64,000 nt of DNA. It comes from Halicephalobus mephisto (Eukaryota > Nematoda > Chromadorea > Rhabditida > Panagrolaimidae). Location: positions 1 through 64,000 of the forward strand of contig SWDT01000567.1 in NCBI GenBank assembly GCA_009193035.1. Direction: 5' to 3'. Position numbers and translations under genes: made by a program. The notes under the pieces were generated by a model. That model had not been told where the DNA came from, did not search any database, and was given only the letters and a program-made list of their open reading frames with translations. Of the stretch, positions 1-12,700 are shown one piece after another (positions within the stretch are counted from its first letter, which is position 1; every line of letters starts with the position of its first letter).

Positions 1-33
1 TCAAAGGAGATATTTTATATCCAAGCTCTGTTG

Positions 34-191
34 TACAGTAGAACTTAGATATAACTATCCCGGTTATAGGATACAGTCTGAGTGAGTTTGGTTAGTTTAC
101 CTTCAAATTTACCCCTCTATAACATATCCTTTCTTATAACATACGCTTTGCCTGGTCTCAAAGGGATATTTTATATCCAAGTTCGACTGTA
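34..191 (-). mobile_element. TA-flanked MITE (family B), left-arm copy
   Basis: A non-autonomous element bounded by inverted repeats of the form CAGTAGAACTTGGATATAA, with TA at each end, as expected for a Tc1/mariner-type MITE. It has no coding capacity. Positions 1-33 are the end of a neighbouring copy, so two copies abut here as they do at 7062-7401. Confidence 0.75.
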
Positions 192-294
192 TATGGTTGT
201 TACTATGCTTAATTTTATTATTTTTCGGATATAAGAAACTTATGTTCTTTATCCTTTATATCTGTTCACAAGGATTCAACAATAATTGTTTTAG

Positions 295-790
295 AAATAC
301 CCAAAAATGGGGAAATTCATCGAAGAACATCTGTTTCATATACCCCTTGACCAAAGCTCAGTACTCTACCTCTTCCTCGGGATCGCCCTCGGTCAACTGG
401 TTACGGTAGAAGTTATATCGGCCACGATGATCTACTTCAGCTACAGATCCTTGATTAAAGAAAATCTTCATGTCCGAAAAAGCCTACAGTATGCACATGC
501 ACTTCATCTGGGCAATTGGAGCTCAATTCGCGGTCCCGATCGTCACTCTGAATATTCCTTTTTTGTTTTACTGTATTTTTTTAATCACTCAGTCAGATAG
601 GAGTGGGATTCTCACATACCTCTTCATGGGGTCACTACCATTCCTTCATCAATACGGTAGTGATGATCGTGATGACCACTCCTTAGGGATACGGTAAAGG
701 GCTGGCTGGGGATCAACAAAGTCAAAAAAAGTCCGGTAATTTTAATCAAAAATTCCTCTAATTTAGGCCACCAAAACCACGGACCTTCTA
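295..790 (+). pseudogene. Broken duplicate of the srh receptor last exon
   Basis: This is the mirror copy of the last exon of the srh gene at 6440-6958, with a preserved TTTTAG acceptor at 289-294. Relative to the right-arm copy it has lost single bases around 449-470 and near 595, each shifting the frame. The reading frame therefore breaks into pieces (for example 307-600 and 470-697). Other one-base losses follow at about 610-690. Any upstream exons would lie outside the window. It is a decayed duplicate, or an intact copy spoiled by sequencing errors. Confidence 0.7.
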
Positions 791-1877
791 CAGTACCGTA
801 ATATTTTTAAAAATAATGAAATTTTTTTTTTTTAAATTTTTGTTAATAAAAAAGTTTAATTTTTCAGAAACATGTAATTTTACATTTTTTAAAAAAATAT
901 TTTTAGTCACTATTAGGAAGAAAACAGAAGTATTTTAACAATTTTCACTAGAACAGTAAGACAGAGATCAATTTTTATATATCTTCCCAACCACACAAAG
1001 GGTTTCACTCATGTCCTACTGTATCCCCCACACCCCTGATATCCGGGCTATCTCTTCAAATCCTCTTTCTCTAAGTTAATTTTTTCCAACAGTAATCTGA
1101 TAGATAAACTTATACTGATTAATAATCAGCTATGAAGTAGGAAACAAAGATATTTTAATAATTTTCCATGTCCTACAGTATCTCCTAATCCCCTATACAG
1201 GCTATCTCTTCAAGTCCTCTTTCTCTAGGTTATTTTTCCAACGGTAATCTGATAATAGATAAACTTATACTGATTAATATCAGCTATGAAGATAGAAAAC
1301 AAAGGTATTTTAATAATTTTTACTAGACAGTAAAACACAGAAAACAATTATTGAATAAGCTCCTACAGATAACAAAAGAGAATCCTAATCATGTCCTACA
1401 GTACCCCACACCCCTGATATCCAGGCTATCTCTTTAAATCTTTTCTTTCTAGTCCAGTTTTCCGTTCCAAATTCACGAGTATTATTTTAGGTTAATTTAA
1501 TTTCGAAAAAAAATTAATCGAAAAATTTAAAAAATAAAATTTACTAAATTTAAAAACCAAATATTTCAGAAAAATAATTACGTATTTTATTTTTTTTTTA
1601 GATCAGTTTTTAGAATCCTATGGCTTAAAATGACAATAAAATAAAGTTTATTTAAAAAGTAAAAAATTACATACATCATAATTTTTTTTGATTATCTCTG
1701 ATTTTTGTATTTTTTTAAAAATTAATTATTTTTGATTCTCATTTTAGACCATTTTAGAAACCAAAAACCACTGGCCTAAAAAGTAAAAACTTACTGTATG
1801 ACAGTTTTTCCTAAAATCTTTGATTTAAAATATTTTCGAAATTTTAAAACTTTTTTTAAATTAACAAAAAAAATGAA

Positions 1878-2301
1878 TTTATTCGAAGTGATTTTTTGAA
1901 AAAAGTTATATTTAATTTCGTAGCTTATTAAACAGATATTGAGGATCCTTAATTCCTGCTGAACGGTTTTGTAGAACGAGAAAGTGGAATTCCATATGTC
2001 AAAAGTCGGAAAAAAGATGCTTTGTTTTTTCTCGAGATTCGGCGACTCCATTTCGGAGACCTTCGTTTTTTCTTCAACTTGGGCAATTTCACGATTATTT
2101 TTCATCATTAAGTATATCTTCCTCCTTCATTACAGCTGTTTAATTAGTTTTTCGAAAAGTAATCAAAAAAAATCTAAATTTAAAAATTTTAAATTATCTT
2201 GTTTCAGAAAATTGTTTATAAAAATAAAATACAGATTCACGAATCAGGATTTTAAAAATTTTAAAATAATATAATCATTCCAAAAGTCTATTTCGAATAA
2301 A
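1878..2301 (+). mobile_element. MITE family A, copy 1 (about 425 bp)
   Basis: First of four copies in the window (also 4903-5331, 27764-28192 and 56040-56463). It is bounded by a short inverted repeat: TTTATTCGAA at the left and TTCGAATAAA at the right. It contains short ORFs in both orientations, but these are not preserved in all copies. A non-autonomous DNA transposon is the best reading; no transposase is seen. Confidence 0.7.
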
Positions 2302-3195
2302 TTAATTTTTTTTTATAAAACACTAAGTTAATCCATAACTGTAATGGCGAATCCGAAAACGAAAAAATAAATCTTACGAAACGAAGAAAACAACTACAGT
2401 ATATCCGTGGTTTTTTCCCTCGATTTCGTAATTGGTTTTCAGAATCCCATTGTAGATTTCCAAAAAAACTAAAATTACTAAATTTGACATTTTAAAATTT
2501 TCGAAAAATAACAGTAATGTGAATTTTCTGAATTTTAACGTTTTTTGAAAAATGTAATTTTAATTTTTGTTTTAAAACCTTGTGAAATTTCATTTTTCAC
2601 ATGGATGTTTTGCAACTTTTTTGGAAAAAAAATTTTAAATGTTCAAAAACTGGAAAACCAAATTTCAATTATTGAAAGAATAAATTGTGTTTTGTGTGTA
2701 CGGTAGATGGCATTACGGTAGTGGTAAAAAAGGATAAAATTAGTGAAGATGAAATTAAAGTGTTTAGGAATGTGTAAAAGATTATCAATCAAATTTAAAT
2801 AAATTACTGTAGATAATGTTAGATTTAAGTTATTAAGTTAATTACAGTATAAAATGAGAAAAATTATCAATAATAACTTTTATTTAAAAAGTTTTATAGT
2901 AACTATATTATTATAAATTATTTCAAAAAATTACATAAATAGATCATCATCACAAATTTATAAATTACTGTAGATAATGTTAAACTTAGGTTATTAAGTT
3001 AATTACAGTATAAAATGTGAAAAATTATCATATTAACTTTTATTTAAAAAGTTTTTTACAGTAATTTCACTATGATAGAAAAATAATGATTTTGTTTTAT
3101 ATAACTTAAGATTTTTAATCATCGTTTGATATATTATTGAAATTTTGTAGATTTTAGAAATATTTTACGATTTTTTATTTTTCGTAGTTTTAGGG

Positions 3196-3279
3196 AGGCT
3201 TGTCTAAATGAGTATAAGCTTACGGAGAAGGGGTTCCAGAAAAGCCCCATGAAAACCTTACACATTTTAGACAAGCTTC
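3196..3279. repeat. Small foldback element inside the left arm
   Basis: AGGCTTGTCTAAAT at the left end is mirrored by ATTTTAGACAAGCTT at the right, enclosing about 55 bp. The same element lies at 3884-3972 in the right arm. Confidence 0.6.
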
Positions 3280-3654
3280 CTTATATGAACATCATTATTC
3301 GTACTATTAAAATCAGAACTCAAGATTCGAGCTCGGAATTCTGATTTTTCGTGTTTAGAAACATTTATAATTTTTTTTTATTTCAAAAATCTGTTTTACC
3401 TAAATTGATAGTTAAAACTTAGTTTTTTCTAATTTCAAACATGACTATTAATGTTGAGCACACGAAAAATTCAGCTTTAATTTCGAATTTTGAAGATATT
3501 ATCTCTTGTTTCTCTGTTAGTGATTAGATGATTTGATCGTAGATAGTACTCGCTTTTAAGTTCCCCAACAGTTGTAATGTGTTGGATGTATAAGAGAGAT
3601 AAGTTCAAAATCGAAGTTGATAATCGAAATTAATGATCGAAATTCGAAAATCGA

Positions 3655-6600
3655 AGTTGATAATCAAAATTCGAAATCAAAAGCTGAATTTTTTCGTGCT
3701 AAGACTCAACTTATGAGTCATGTTGATTAGAAAAACTAGTTTTAACTATCAAATTTAGGTAAAACAGATTTTTGAAAATAGAAAAAATTATAAATGTTTC
3801 CTAAACACGAAAAATCAGAAATTCCGAGCTCGAATCTTGAGTTCTGATTTTAATAGTACGAAATAATGATGTTGCATATAAGGAAGCTTGTCTAAAATGT
3901 GTAACGGTTTTCAATGGGGCTTTTCTGGAACCACCCTTCCCTCTGTAAGCCTACAATTATTTAGACAAGCCCCTAAGAACTACGAAAAAATAAAAAATCA
4001 GTTAAATATTTTCTAAAATCTACAAATTTCATAAATATTATCAAAAGCGATGATTAAAAAGTCTTAAGTTTTATTAAAAACAAAATCATTATTTTTCTAT
4101 CATAGTGAAATTAAAGCTGTATAAAAATTTTTTAATAAATTTTTAGTTATTATTGATAATTTTTCACATTTTTATACTGTAATACTTAATAACCTAAGTT
4201 TAACCATTATCTACAGTAATTTATTTAAATTTTGATTGATGATCTATTTATGTAATTTTTTTGAAATAATTTATAATAATAATTATAACTATAAAAACTT
4301 TTTAAATAAAAGTTATTATTGATAATTTTTCTCATTTATACTGTAATTAACTTAATAATACTTAAATATAACATTATCTACAGTAAGTTTATTTAATTTT
4401 GTTGATAATCTTTTACACATTCCTAAAACACTCTTAATTTCATCTTCAGCATAATTTTAAAAGTCCTTTTTACCAACTAACCCGTAATCCATCCATCATA
4501 ACCGTACACCAAAAAAAAATTTATTCGTTTCAATAATTGAAATTTGGTTTTCCAGTTTTGAAACATTTAAAATTTTTTTTCCAAAAAAGTTGCAAAACAT
4601 CCATGTGAAAAATGAAATTTCACAAAGGTTTTTAGAAACAAAAATTTAAAATTACATTTTCAAAAAACGTTAAATTCAGTAAATTCACATTAGCTGTTAT
4701 TTTTCGAAAATTTTAAAAATGTCAATTTAGTAATTTTATGTTTTTTTGGAAATCTACAATGGGATTCTGAAACCAATTCGAAATCGGGGAAAAACCCACG
4801 GATATACTGTAGTTGTTTTCTTCGTTTCGTAAGATTTATTTTTTCGTTTTCGGTTCGCCATTACAGTAATGGATTAACTTAGTGTTTTTAAAAAAAAATT
4901 AATTTATTCGAAATAGACTTTGGAATGAATTATATTATTTTAAAATTTTTAAAAATCCTGATTCGGAATCTGTATTTTATTTTTTTAATAAACAATTTCT
5001 GAAACAAGATAAATTAAAAATTTTTAAATTAGAATTTTTTTGTTACTTTTCGAAACTAATTAAACAGGCTGTAATTGAAGGAAGGAAGAAATATCTTAAT
5101 GATGAAAAATATTCGTTGAAATTGGCCAAGTTGAAGAAAAAACGAAAGGTCTCCGAAATGGAGTCGCCGAATCTCGAGAAAAAACAAAGCATCTTTTTTC
5201 CGACTTTTGACATATGGAATTCCACTTTCTCGTTCTACAAAACCGTTCAGCAGGAATTAAGGATCCTCAATATCTGTTTAATAAGCTACGAAATTAAATA
5301 TAACTTTTTTCAAAAAATCACTTCGAATAAATTCATTTTTTTTGTTAATTTAAAAAAAGTTTTAAAATTTTCGAAAATATTTTAAATCAAAGATTTTTAG
5401 GAAACAACTGTCATACAGTAAGTTTTTGACTTTTTAGGCCAGTGTTTTTGGTTTCTAAAATGGTCTAAAATGAGAATCAAAACTAATAAGATTTATTTTT
5501 TAAAAAAATACAAAATCAGAGATAATCAAAAAAGAATTATGATGTAGTTAATTTTTTACTTTTTAAAATAAACTTTATTTATTTGTCATTTTAAGCCATT
5601 TAGGATTCTAAAAACTGATCTAAAATAAAAAATAAAATACGGTAATTATTTTTCTGAAATATTTGGTTTTTAAATTTAGTAAATTTTATTTTTTAAATTT
5701 TTCGATTAATTTTTTTTCGAAATTAAATTAACCTAAAATAATACTCGTGAATTTTGGAACGGAAAACTGGACTAGAAAGAAAAGATTTAAAGAGATAGCC
5801 TGGATATCAGGGGTGTGGGGTACTGTAGGACATGATTAGGATTCTCTTTTGTTATCTGTAGGAGCTTATTCAATAATTGTTTTCTGTGTTTTACTGTTCT
5901 AGTAAAAATTATTAAAATACCTTTGTTTTCTATCTTCATAGCTGATTATTAATCAGTATAAGTTTATCTATTATCAGATTACCGTTGGAAAAAATTAACC
6001 TAGAGAAAGAGGACTTGAAGAGATAGCCTGGATATCAGGAGTGTGGGGGATACTGTAGGACATGAAAAATTATTAAAATATTTCTGTTTTCTCTCTTCAT
6101 AGCTGATTATTAATCAGTATAAGTTTATCTATCAGATTATCGTTGGAAAAAATTAACTTAGAGAAAGAGGATTTGAAAAAATAGCCCGGATATCAGGGGT
6201 GTGGGGGATACAGTAGGACATGAGTGAAACCCTCTTGTGTGGTGTGGAAATGATATATAAAAATTGATCTCTGTCTTACTGTTCTAGTGAAAATTGTTAA
6301 AATACTTCTGTTTTCTCTCCTAATAGTGACTAAAAATATTAATTTTTAAAAAAATGTAAAATTACATGTTTCTGAAAAATTAAACTTTTTTATTAACAAA
6401 AATTTAAAAATAAAAAATTTCATTATTTTTAAAATACAATTACGGTACTGTAGAAGGTCCGTGGTTTTGGTGGCCTAAATTAGAGGAATTTTTGATTAAA
6501 ATTACCGGACTTTTTTTGACTTTGTTGATCCCCAGCCAGCCCTTTACCGTATCCCTGTAAGGAGTGGTCATCACGATCATCACTACCGTATTGATGAAGG

Positions 6601-7250
6601 AATGGGTAGTGACCCCCATGAAGAGGTACTGTGAGAATCCCACTCCTAATTCTGACTGAGTGATTAAAAAAATACAGTAAACAAAAAAAGGAATATTCAG
6701 AGTGACGATCGGGACCGCGAATTGAGCTCCAATTGCCCAGATGAAGTGCATGTGCATACTGTAGGCTTTTTCGGACATGAAGGATTTTCTTTTAATCAAG
6801 GATCTGTAGCTGAAGTAGATCATCGTGGCCGATATAACTTCTACCGTAACCAGTTGACCGAGGGCGATCCCGAGGAAGAGGTAGAGTACTGAGCTTTGGT
6901 TCAAGGGGATTATGAAACAAGGATGTTCTTCGATGAATTTCCCCATTTTTGGGTATTTCTAAAACAATTATTGTTAGATCCTTGTGAACAGATATAAAGG
7001 ATAAAGAACATAAGTTTCTTATATCCGAAAAATAATAAAATTAAGCATAGTAACAACCATATACAGTCGAACTTGGATATAAAATATCCCTTTGAGACCA
7101 GGCAAAGCGTATGTTATAAGAAAGGATATGTTATAGAGGGGGTAAATTTGAAGGTAAACTAACCAAACTCACTCAGACTGTATCCTATAACCCGGGATAT
7201 GTTATATCTAAGTTCTACTGTACAACAGAGCTTGGATATAAAATATCTCC
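3655..7250. repeat. Right arm of the long inverted repeat
   Basis: Reverse complement of 1-3505. It holds the intact last exon of the srh gene (6440-6958), MITE family A copy 2, copies of the GACAGAAAAC-type repeat at about 5770-6320, and the first family B MITE at 7062. Confidence 0.9.
4903..5331 (-). mobile_element. MITE family A, copy 2
   Basis: Mirror image of the copy at 1878-2301, within the right arm and bounded by TTTATTCGAA and TTCGAATAAA. It arose with the palindrome and is not an independent insertion. Confidence 0.7.
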
Positions 7251-8666
7251 TTGAAACCAGGCAAAGCGTATGTTATAAAAAAGGATATGTTATAGAGGGG
7301 GTAAATTTGAAGGTAAACTAACCAAACTCACTCACTCACAATGTATGCTAATAACAAGAGATATTTTATAGCGGGGATATCTTATATCCAAGTTCTCTGT
7401 ATAACGTTTTTTCTGAGAAAATCGAGAATCTGGAGAAAAACTATAAGAAAATTTTCGTTTTCAGTCAAAATTTTAATCAAAAATTAAAACTTTTTGCAGT
7501 TTGTCTTCCGGAGTCTCGGTTTTCTCAGAAAACACGCTATATGTTAATTAATTAATATTCGGTCTATCATGTACGGTATCTCCATTGTCGAGAAAGCGGG
7601 GTATTTCTCTTCGAGATCGTGTTCCCTGACTGGCTCACGTGGTAGTCAGTTGATACACCGATATAACGAAGATTAAGCACAGTAGCCACCATATATCAAT
7701 TAACCGGGGAACACTCAATCTATCATGTACAGTATACCATTTTTGGCACGCAGAATTTTCCCTTCGAGACCGTACTTCCTGGTTGAGTTACTCAGTAGTC
7801 AGTTAATACACCGATATAACAATCAACGTTATTAACAAAGATACCGGACACCCCATGCTTGCCCAACCTAGGCGTTACCAGATACGGTAGGCAATGGGTA
7901 CCTCATAAAGGGGGTAAGGTTCACCACTATGGTGCAGTCCACGACCTGGTTGCGCAGGTAATAGCCCCTAGGGACTAGGACAAGATGCTAAACATCTACA
8001 TTATCCACTCGGCGCAATCCCGCAAGTCCTTCTGGTGGTTTACAAACCACAGGCTTCATTACGAGAAAGTTTTAACTTTTAACAAAGATACCGTACTTAC
8101 CTCCAGAGTTTCGTTTACAGATTCATCTTCGGTTTGAATAGCCATTAATCCTGTAACTACGGTAGGACTTGCGTACAGTACTTGACAGAGCAACAGCAAT
8201 CCACAGTACCGGGGTCTTGTTAGTTTTTGCGAAGAACCGTAAATCGCGGACAATCGGAAGCCCGCCGCGAGGATGACCGACATCCCGCAGAGCCCGAGGA
8301 ACTCTATCCACAGTAACTGCAACTTAAATGTACTCTGATTACTGTAATCCACAAACTTACAAAAGGCACTTTGGCTCCCCAATACCATCCTAAATCCTTC
8401 ACCAATCCCAAAGCACAAAATCCGGTGTTTGGAAAAATCGGAAAAGGTGCGAAAATTACAGCAATGTAAATCTCGAACCAAAAAATAGTTACAGTAATAT
8501 TCAGCAAAAACCACCTGTAGACCTTTATGGCTTTGGGTGATCTCCAAATAATCATATAAACTGCTAAAATCGTAGAAAAAAAAGAAATAAATCCATTCAC
8601 GTGGATCTTGATCAAAAAAGAATCCACATCCTTTTCCGTATATTCCAAATTTCTGAAGTCAAACAT
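6440..8666 (-). CDS. Serpentine chemoreceptor, class H (srh family)
   Basis: Three exons on the minus strand: 8361-8666, 8101-8316 and 6440-6958 (1041 nt, 346 aa). The first intron is only 44 nt (GTAAGT to TTGCAG). Using it joins two reading frames that otherwise look frameshifted. The protein is rich in membrane helices. It has srh-like sequence: an N-terminal WRSPKAIKVYRWFLLN stretch, a KYP motif opening the last exon, and the C-terminal MTTPYRDTVKGWLG element after helix 7. Srh proteins are seven-helix receptors usually expressed in chemosensory neurons; the ligand cannot be told. Intron 2 (6959-8100) contains two MITEs and a GC-rich segment. The last exon is duplicated in inverted orientation at 295-790. 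Family assignment is firm, orthology is not. Confidence 0.85.
7062..7401 (+). mobile_element. Two abutting family B MITEs (7062-7222 and 7221-7401)
   Basis: Both copies begin with a CAGTCGAACTTGG-like repeat and end with its inverse. The first copy ends and the second begins on the same TA. This indicates insertion of one element into the TA target beside the other. They lie in intron 2 of the srh gene. Confidence 0.75.
7562..8060. other. Duplicated and GC-rich intronic segment, origin unknown
   Basis: The phrase TCTATCATGTAC followed by a GAGACCGT/GAGATCGT stretch and a GTAGTCAGTT stretch occurs twice, starting at about 7562 and 7720. The next 220 bp (7840-8060) are of high complexity and clearly richer in GC than any other intron here. 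No open frame or splice-site set supports an exon. A transposon remnant is possible. Confidence 0.4.
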
Positions 8667-9764
8667 CTTTGGAAATTTCTAAATTAAAGAAAATTAAATA
8701 TTTTTAAAAATTTTCAAATTTAAAAAAAATTTAATATTTCCGAAAATTTCTAAATTTAAAAAAATTGAATATTTTCGAAAATTTTCAAATTTAAAAAAAA
8801 ATTGAATATTTTTAGAAATTCAGAAAAAGTATTTAAGTATTTTGAAAAAATCTAAAAATGCTTTTTTTCAAAGTTTTTACAATTTAATTTTCATTTTGTA
8901 CTTTATGGGTGGGAATCACGTTTTGAGGTTTCAGAAACTTCCTAAATTTCCACAGTAGTAAACACTGTAAAAAATTAAAATTCTGAAAAATTAAACGATC
9001 GTAATAGGATCAATTTAGTGAAAGAACAATGGCCTTAGGAACTGTAGTCTCGAAACGAAAGTTCCTGCGAGTTGATCAGCTGGGTTACTGTAGCTGGAAG
9101 AATTACACTTCAATTTATTTTTTTAAACTTTATTTTTATTCTAACTTTTATTTTTATTTTTTCTTTATTTTTTATTTTTTATTTTTATTTTCTTTTACTT
9201 TTACCTTTTTTATTCTAACTTTTATTTTTTTAATTTTATTATTTTTTTATTATTACTTTTTTACTTAAACTTTTACTATTATTTTTTTATTTTATTCTTA
9301 TTTTTTAGTTCAATTATTATTTTTTACTTCCGTGACTCTACCTTAGTTGCTTTCTTAAGACTTGTTCCTGCGCTTTTTCCTTTCCCAAAGCGTTTCCTCC
9401 TTAAATTCCACAATATTCCCATTTTTTAATTTAAAAACAAAAACTGATTCAAAAAAGTTACTTAAAATAACAATCACAAAAAAATCAAAACCAGTGCGAG
9501 TCGAAACAAACGTCCCAAAGAAGGAACTATCACGTAGCCTTCCTGCCTGTCCTTACGTTACAATCCCAACATCACCTCATTCTCCCACGGCCTTTACAGA
9601 TCCCATGACACAATGTTAAATCAATTTGTGTTCAGTTTATTGCGAAATTTTGTGTAAAACGGCCAAATTTAGAACCATCCAAAGATCAAAAATTTTAACT
9701 TTTGCCTCGGGCAAGATATACAGAAGATAATTCTTGACAAATTTAAAATACCATAAATCCTGGA
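8667..9764. other. Intergenic, T-rich tract
   Basis: Divergent promoter side of the srh gene and 3' flank of the myosin gene. 9108-9320 is a nearly pure T-rich, A-interrupted tract. Open frames at 9029-9268 and 9362-9619 are low-complexity or lack splice and homology support, and I do not call genes. Confidence 0.5.
9636..9641 (-). terminator. Polyadenylation signal AATAAA of the myosin gene
   Basis: AATAAA on the minus strand about 125 nt downstream of the stop codon at 9765-9767. Confidence 0.6.
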
Positions 9765-12700
9765 TTACGTAGTCATCATCTTCTGTTGAATATTATCCTT
9801 CGGAGTCGAGTTCCTCAACGGTTGCATATCATCCATAGAATCGCCATGTTCTTCTTCATCTCCTATTGAATCCCCACCCATAGCCTCATCGTCTGATTCC
9901 GAGAACTCATCACCCATAGATATATCCGCTTGTAGAGCTGCTTGAAGTTCTTCAATTCTTCTTGTCGCATTTTTAAGATCTGCATTAACTTTCCTAAAAT
10001 CTTGATCTCGTTGATCCGTTGAAATCCTTTCTTTTTCAAGTTGACTAGATACAACTTCAATCCTTCTTTTCAAATCCTTAATCAACATTTCAAGTTCTTG
10101 TCTGTCTTTTTGAGCTCTTCTAGCTATTTCTGTTTCTTTTTCTTTTTCCAATTTAGCAGCAGTTACAGTACCCTGTGCTGTTTCAACTTCATCCTTCATC
10201 GCTTCCACCAAAGATTCTGCTCTTTGTCTTTGTGCTGTTTCAATAGCAAATTTGGATTCTAAATCTCTCAATCTCAGAACAATCTTGTTGTGTTCTCTGA
10301 TTTCTATAGAATTAGCACAACGTTTCTGATAATCATCGCTCAAAGTAGACAATTCTGCATTCAATTTACGAACAGTCTCTTCTAATTGTGCAATCTAAAA
10401 AATATGCAATATTTCCATATTTTTAAAATCACTAATTTTGTCCACAAAACAATAAAAAACTATTGTAGATTTTCTATTTCAAAAATTATAAAAAAAAAAT
10501 ACAAATTTTTTCCGAAAAAAAGTTGTCAAATTTTACATTTTCAAAAACGTACTTTTTTGTAATTTCTAAAACAAGGAAATTTACAGTAATCTCTAGCAAC
10601 TTAAACTAAAACTCCGACAATCTACAGTACTTTGTTATTACTGTAGACTACAAAAAGTCATAACTGAGTTCTAAAATCATATCATACTGTACAAAATCCC
10701 CAAAGAACTAATATCAGATACAAATTAGAGTTTTACCAAACTTAGGGTACATTGAAAACACTTCAGAAAACCTCAGTACAATCTAAAATTTCAAAATCAT
10801 TAATTACAACTTGTTCCATAAAATAATACCTCTCAACTACTACAAATTCCTAAAATCCTTAAAATTGTATTTCCTACCAACGATATCCCTGAAGCTTCTA
10901 CCTCAAAAATTACAACTAATTTTAAAATTTAAAAAAATTACCGTATCCGCTTGAGCTGTCAATGTGATAGAATCCACTTGACTTTGTTGAACATGAGCTT
11001 TGAATTTCTTCACAAGTTCTCTAAATTGTTCATCTTGTTCATCCAGAAGCAATTTCATATTATTTCTTTCTTTCATTAATGCCAAATTTTTATCATCAAC
11101 TTGTTTCTTTTGAACTGTCAAAATTTCACACTAAAAAATTATTTTTAAAACCAAAAAATTAATTAACAAATCATACCTGACATTTAAGTTCACTAAGTTC
11201 TCCTTCTAAATTATTTCTTTCCTTTATAGCATTAGCTTTCGCCGCTTCTGCTTCTTCCAATTCCGCTTTCAATTGTCTCAGATGGGACTGTGTTGGCATG
11301 GACTTCCGTTCAGTGGCAAGCATGGCCTGAGTATCCCGAAGAAGAGCCACAGCTTTTCTGTATTCACGTTTGTACCGGTTCGATGACAAATCAAGAACAC
11401 TAAAAATAAAAAAATATAATCAAACATAAAAATCTAAAAAATTGAATTTTTTTAGAAAATAATTTCAATACAAATTTTCAAAACTTTCCAATCAAAATTT
11501 TAGAATTAAAAAATTTTCAACTTTAAATTATTTCGTAACAACTTTTTCAAAATTATATTCTTCCCAAATCCTCCTAACTCATGGTATATATGATCCAAAA
11601 CTCTCTATCCATCCTCTAAAGTCAATTCTCATATGTGAAATTCTCAATAAACATCCTCTAAAGTCAATTCTCATATATGAAACTCTCAATAAACATCCTC
11701 TAAAGTCAATTTTCATATATGAAATTCTCAATAAACATCCTAGAAATTACACCTACAACTACAGTATACCCCAATTTTCCTAAAAAGACTAACCTTTGTT
11801 GTTGACTTTGGATTTGTCGACCTTGTGATTCTAACTGTCTATTTGTCACCATCAAATTATGATTAGCTTTCGTTAAAGCTTCTATTTCTTCCTCCAGAGC
11901 CCTGTATTGTCGTTGATGAGAAGATCTAATTTCAGCAATTTCCATTTCTCTATTTTCGACTTCTCTCTTTTTTTCATTTCTTACTTTAGAAGCAGCCATT
12001 TCTAATCTCGTCACATTTTGAGTTAACTGTTGGTTATGTGATGTTACTTCTTCCAATTCCTCTTCTAATTTCTTAACTATTTCCTCTAGTTCTCTTTTGG
12101 CTTTTCGAAGTTGTTCCTGATCAGCTTCAGAAACCCCTCCTCGTTGTCTGTCCTCCTCCGCTTCCTTCAAGTACCGTTTCGTCCGGGTTAATGAAGCTTT
12201 AAGATCAGCGTTCTCCTGATTCAAAGACTTAATTTCAGAAGCCTTGTTTGCATCTTGCATCTGCAAAGTCGTCAAATTTTGTTGCAATTTGTTATTCTGT
12301 TCCTCCAAGTTTCTGATGACTTCTTCTTTGCTATCAATAACGGTTTGAATACTAAAATCATATTATTATAAAAACCATATATCAACTTTTCCAGAAAATG
12401 ATTCTGAGAGAAATTTTTAGAAACTTCAAAAAAAGTAACCCAAAATTTTAATTTCTAGAATTATTTCGTAATTCTAATGATTTAAAGATTATTCATAAAA
12501 ATTAAAATAAACGTTTTTACGAAGTGATCCTGACACGAATTTCTGAAAATTCTTAGAAATCAAAGTAACCTAAAATTGCGTTTTTGCGCGATGCTGATTT
12601 CGCAATTTATTTTTTCAGAACTATATCCTCAGACTTTTCTGAATTGTGATATACAAGATCTAAAATCTCCTATCTACTTTTTAAAGTTGGTTTCGATATA

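Larger units (their letters stand above)
1..3505. repeat. Left arm of a long inverted repeat (palindrome)
   Basis: This arm matches the reverse complement of about 3655-7250. Position 1 corresponds to about 7245, and the innermost match is around 3461-3505 with 3655-3698. The arm carries, in order, a MITE copy, a broken srh last exon, dispersed repeats, a 425-bp MITE and two AT-rich tandem units. It differs from the right arm by many one- or two-base indels plus some substitutions. The arm runs off the window, so its outer end is not seen. The spacer between arms is about 150 bp. Confidence 0.9.

Noticed and set aside
5043..5385. ORFs inside the 425-bp MITE (and their mirror copies)
   Set aside because: They appear protein-like because copies are recent, but the copy at 56040 is frameshifted and no initiation or splicing context is shared. 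There is no transposase similarity.
8316..8360. Apparent frameshift in the srh gene (two overlapping frames)
   Set aside because: A 44-nt GT-AG intron removes the shift exactly and gives a continuous 346-residue receptor.
9029..9619. Two plus-strand ORFs between srh and myosin genes
   Set aside because: The first is T-rich low complexity. The second overlaps the expected 3' UTR of myosin and shows no conserved motif.
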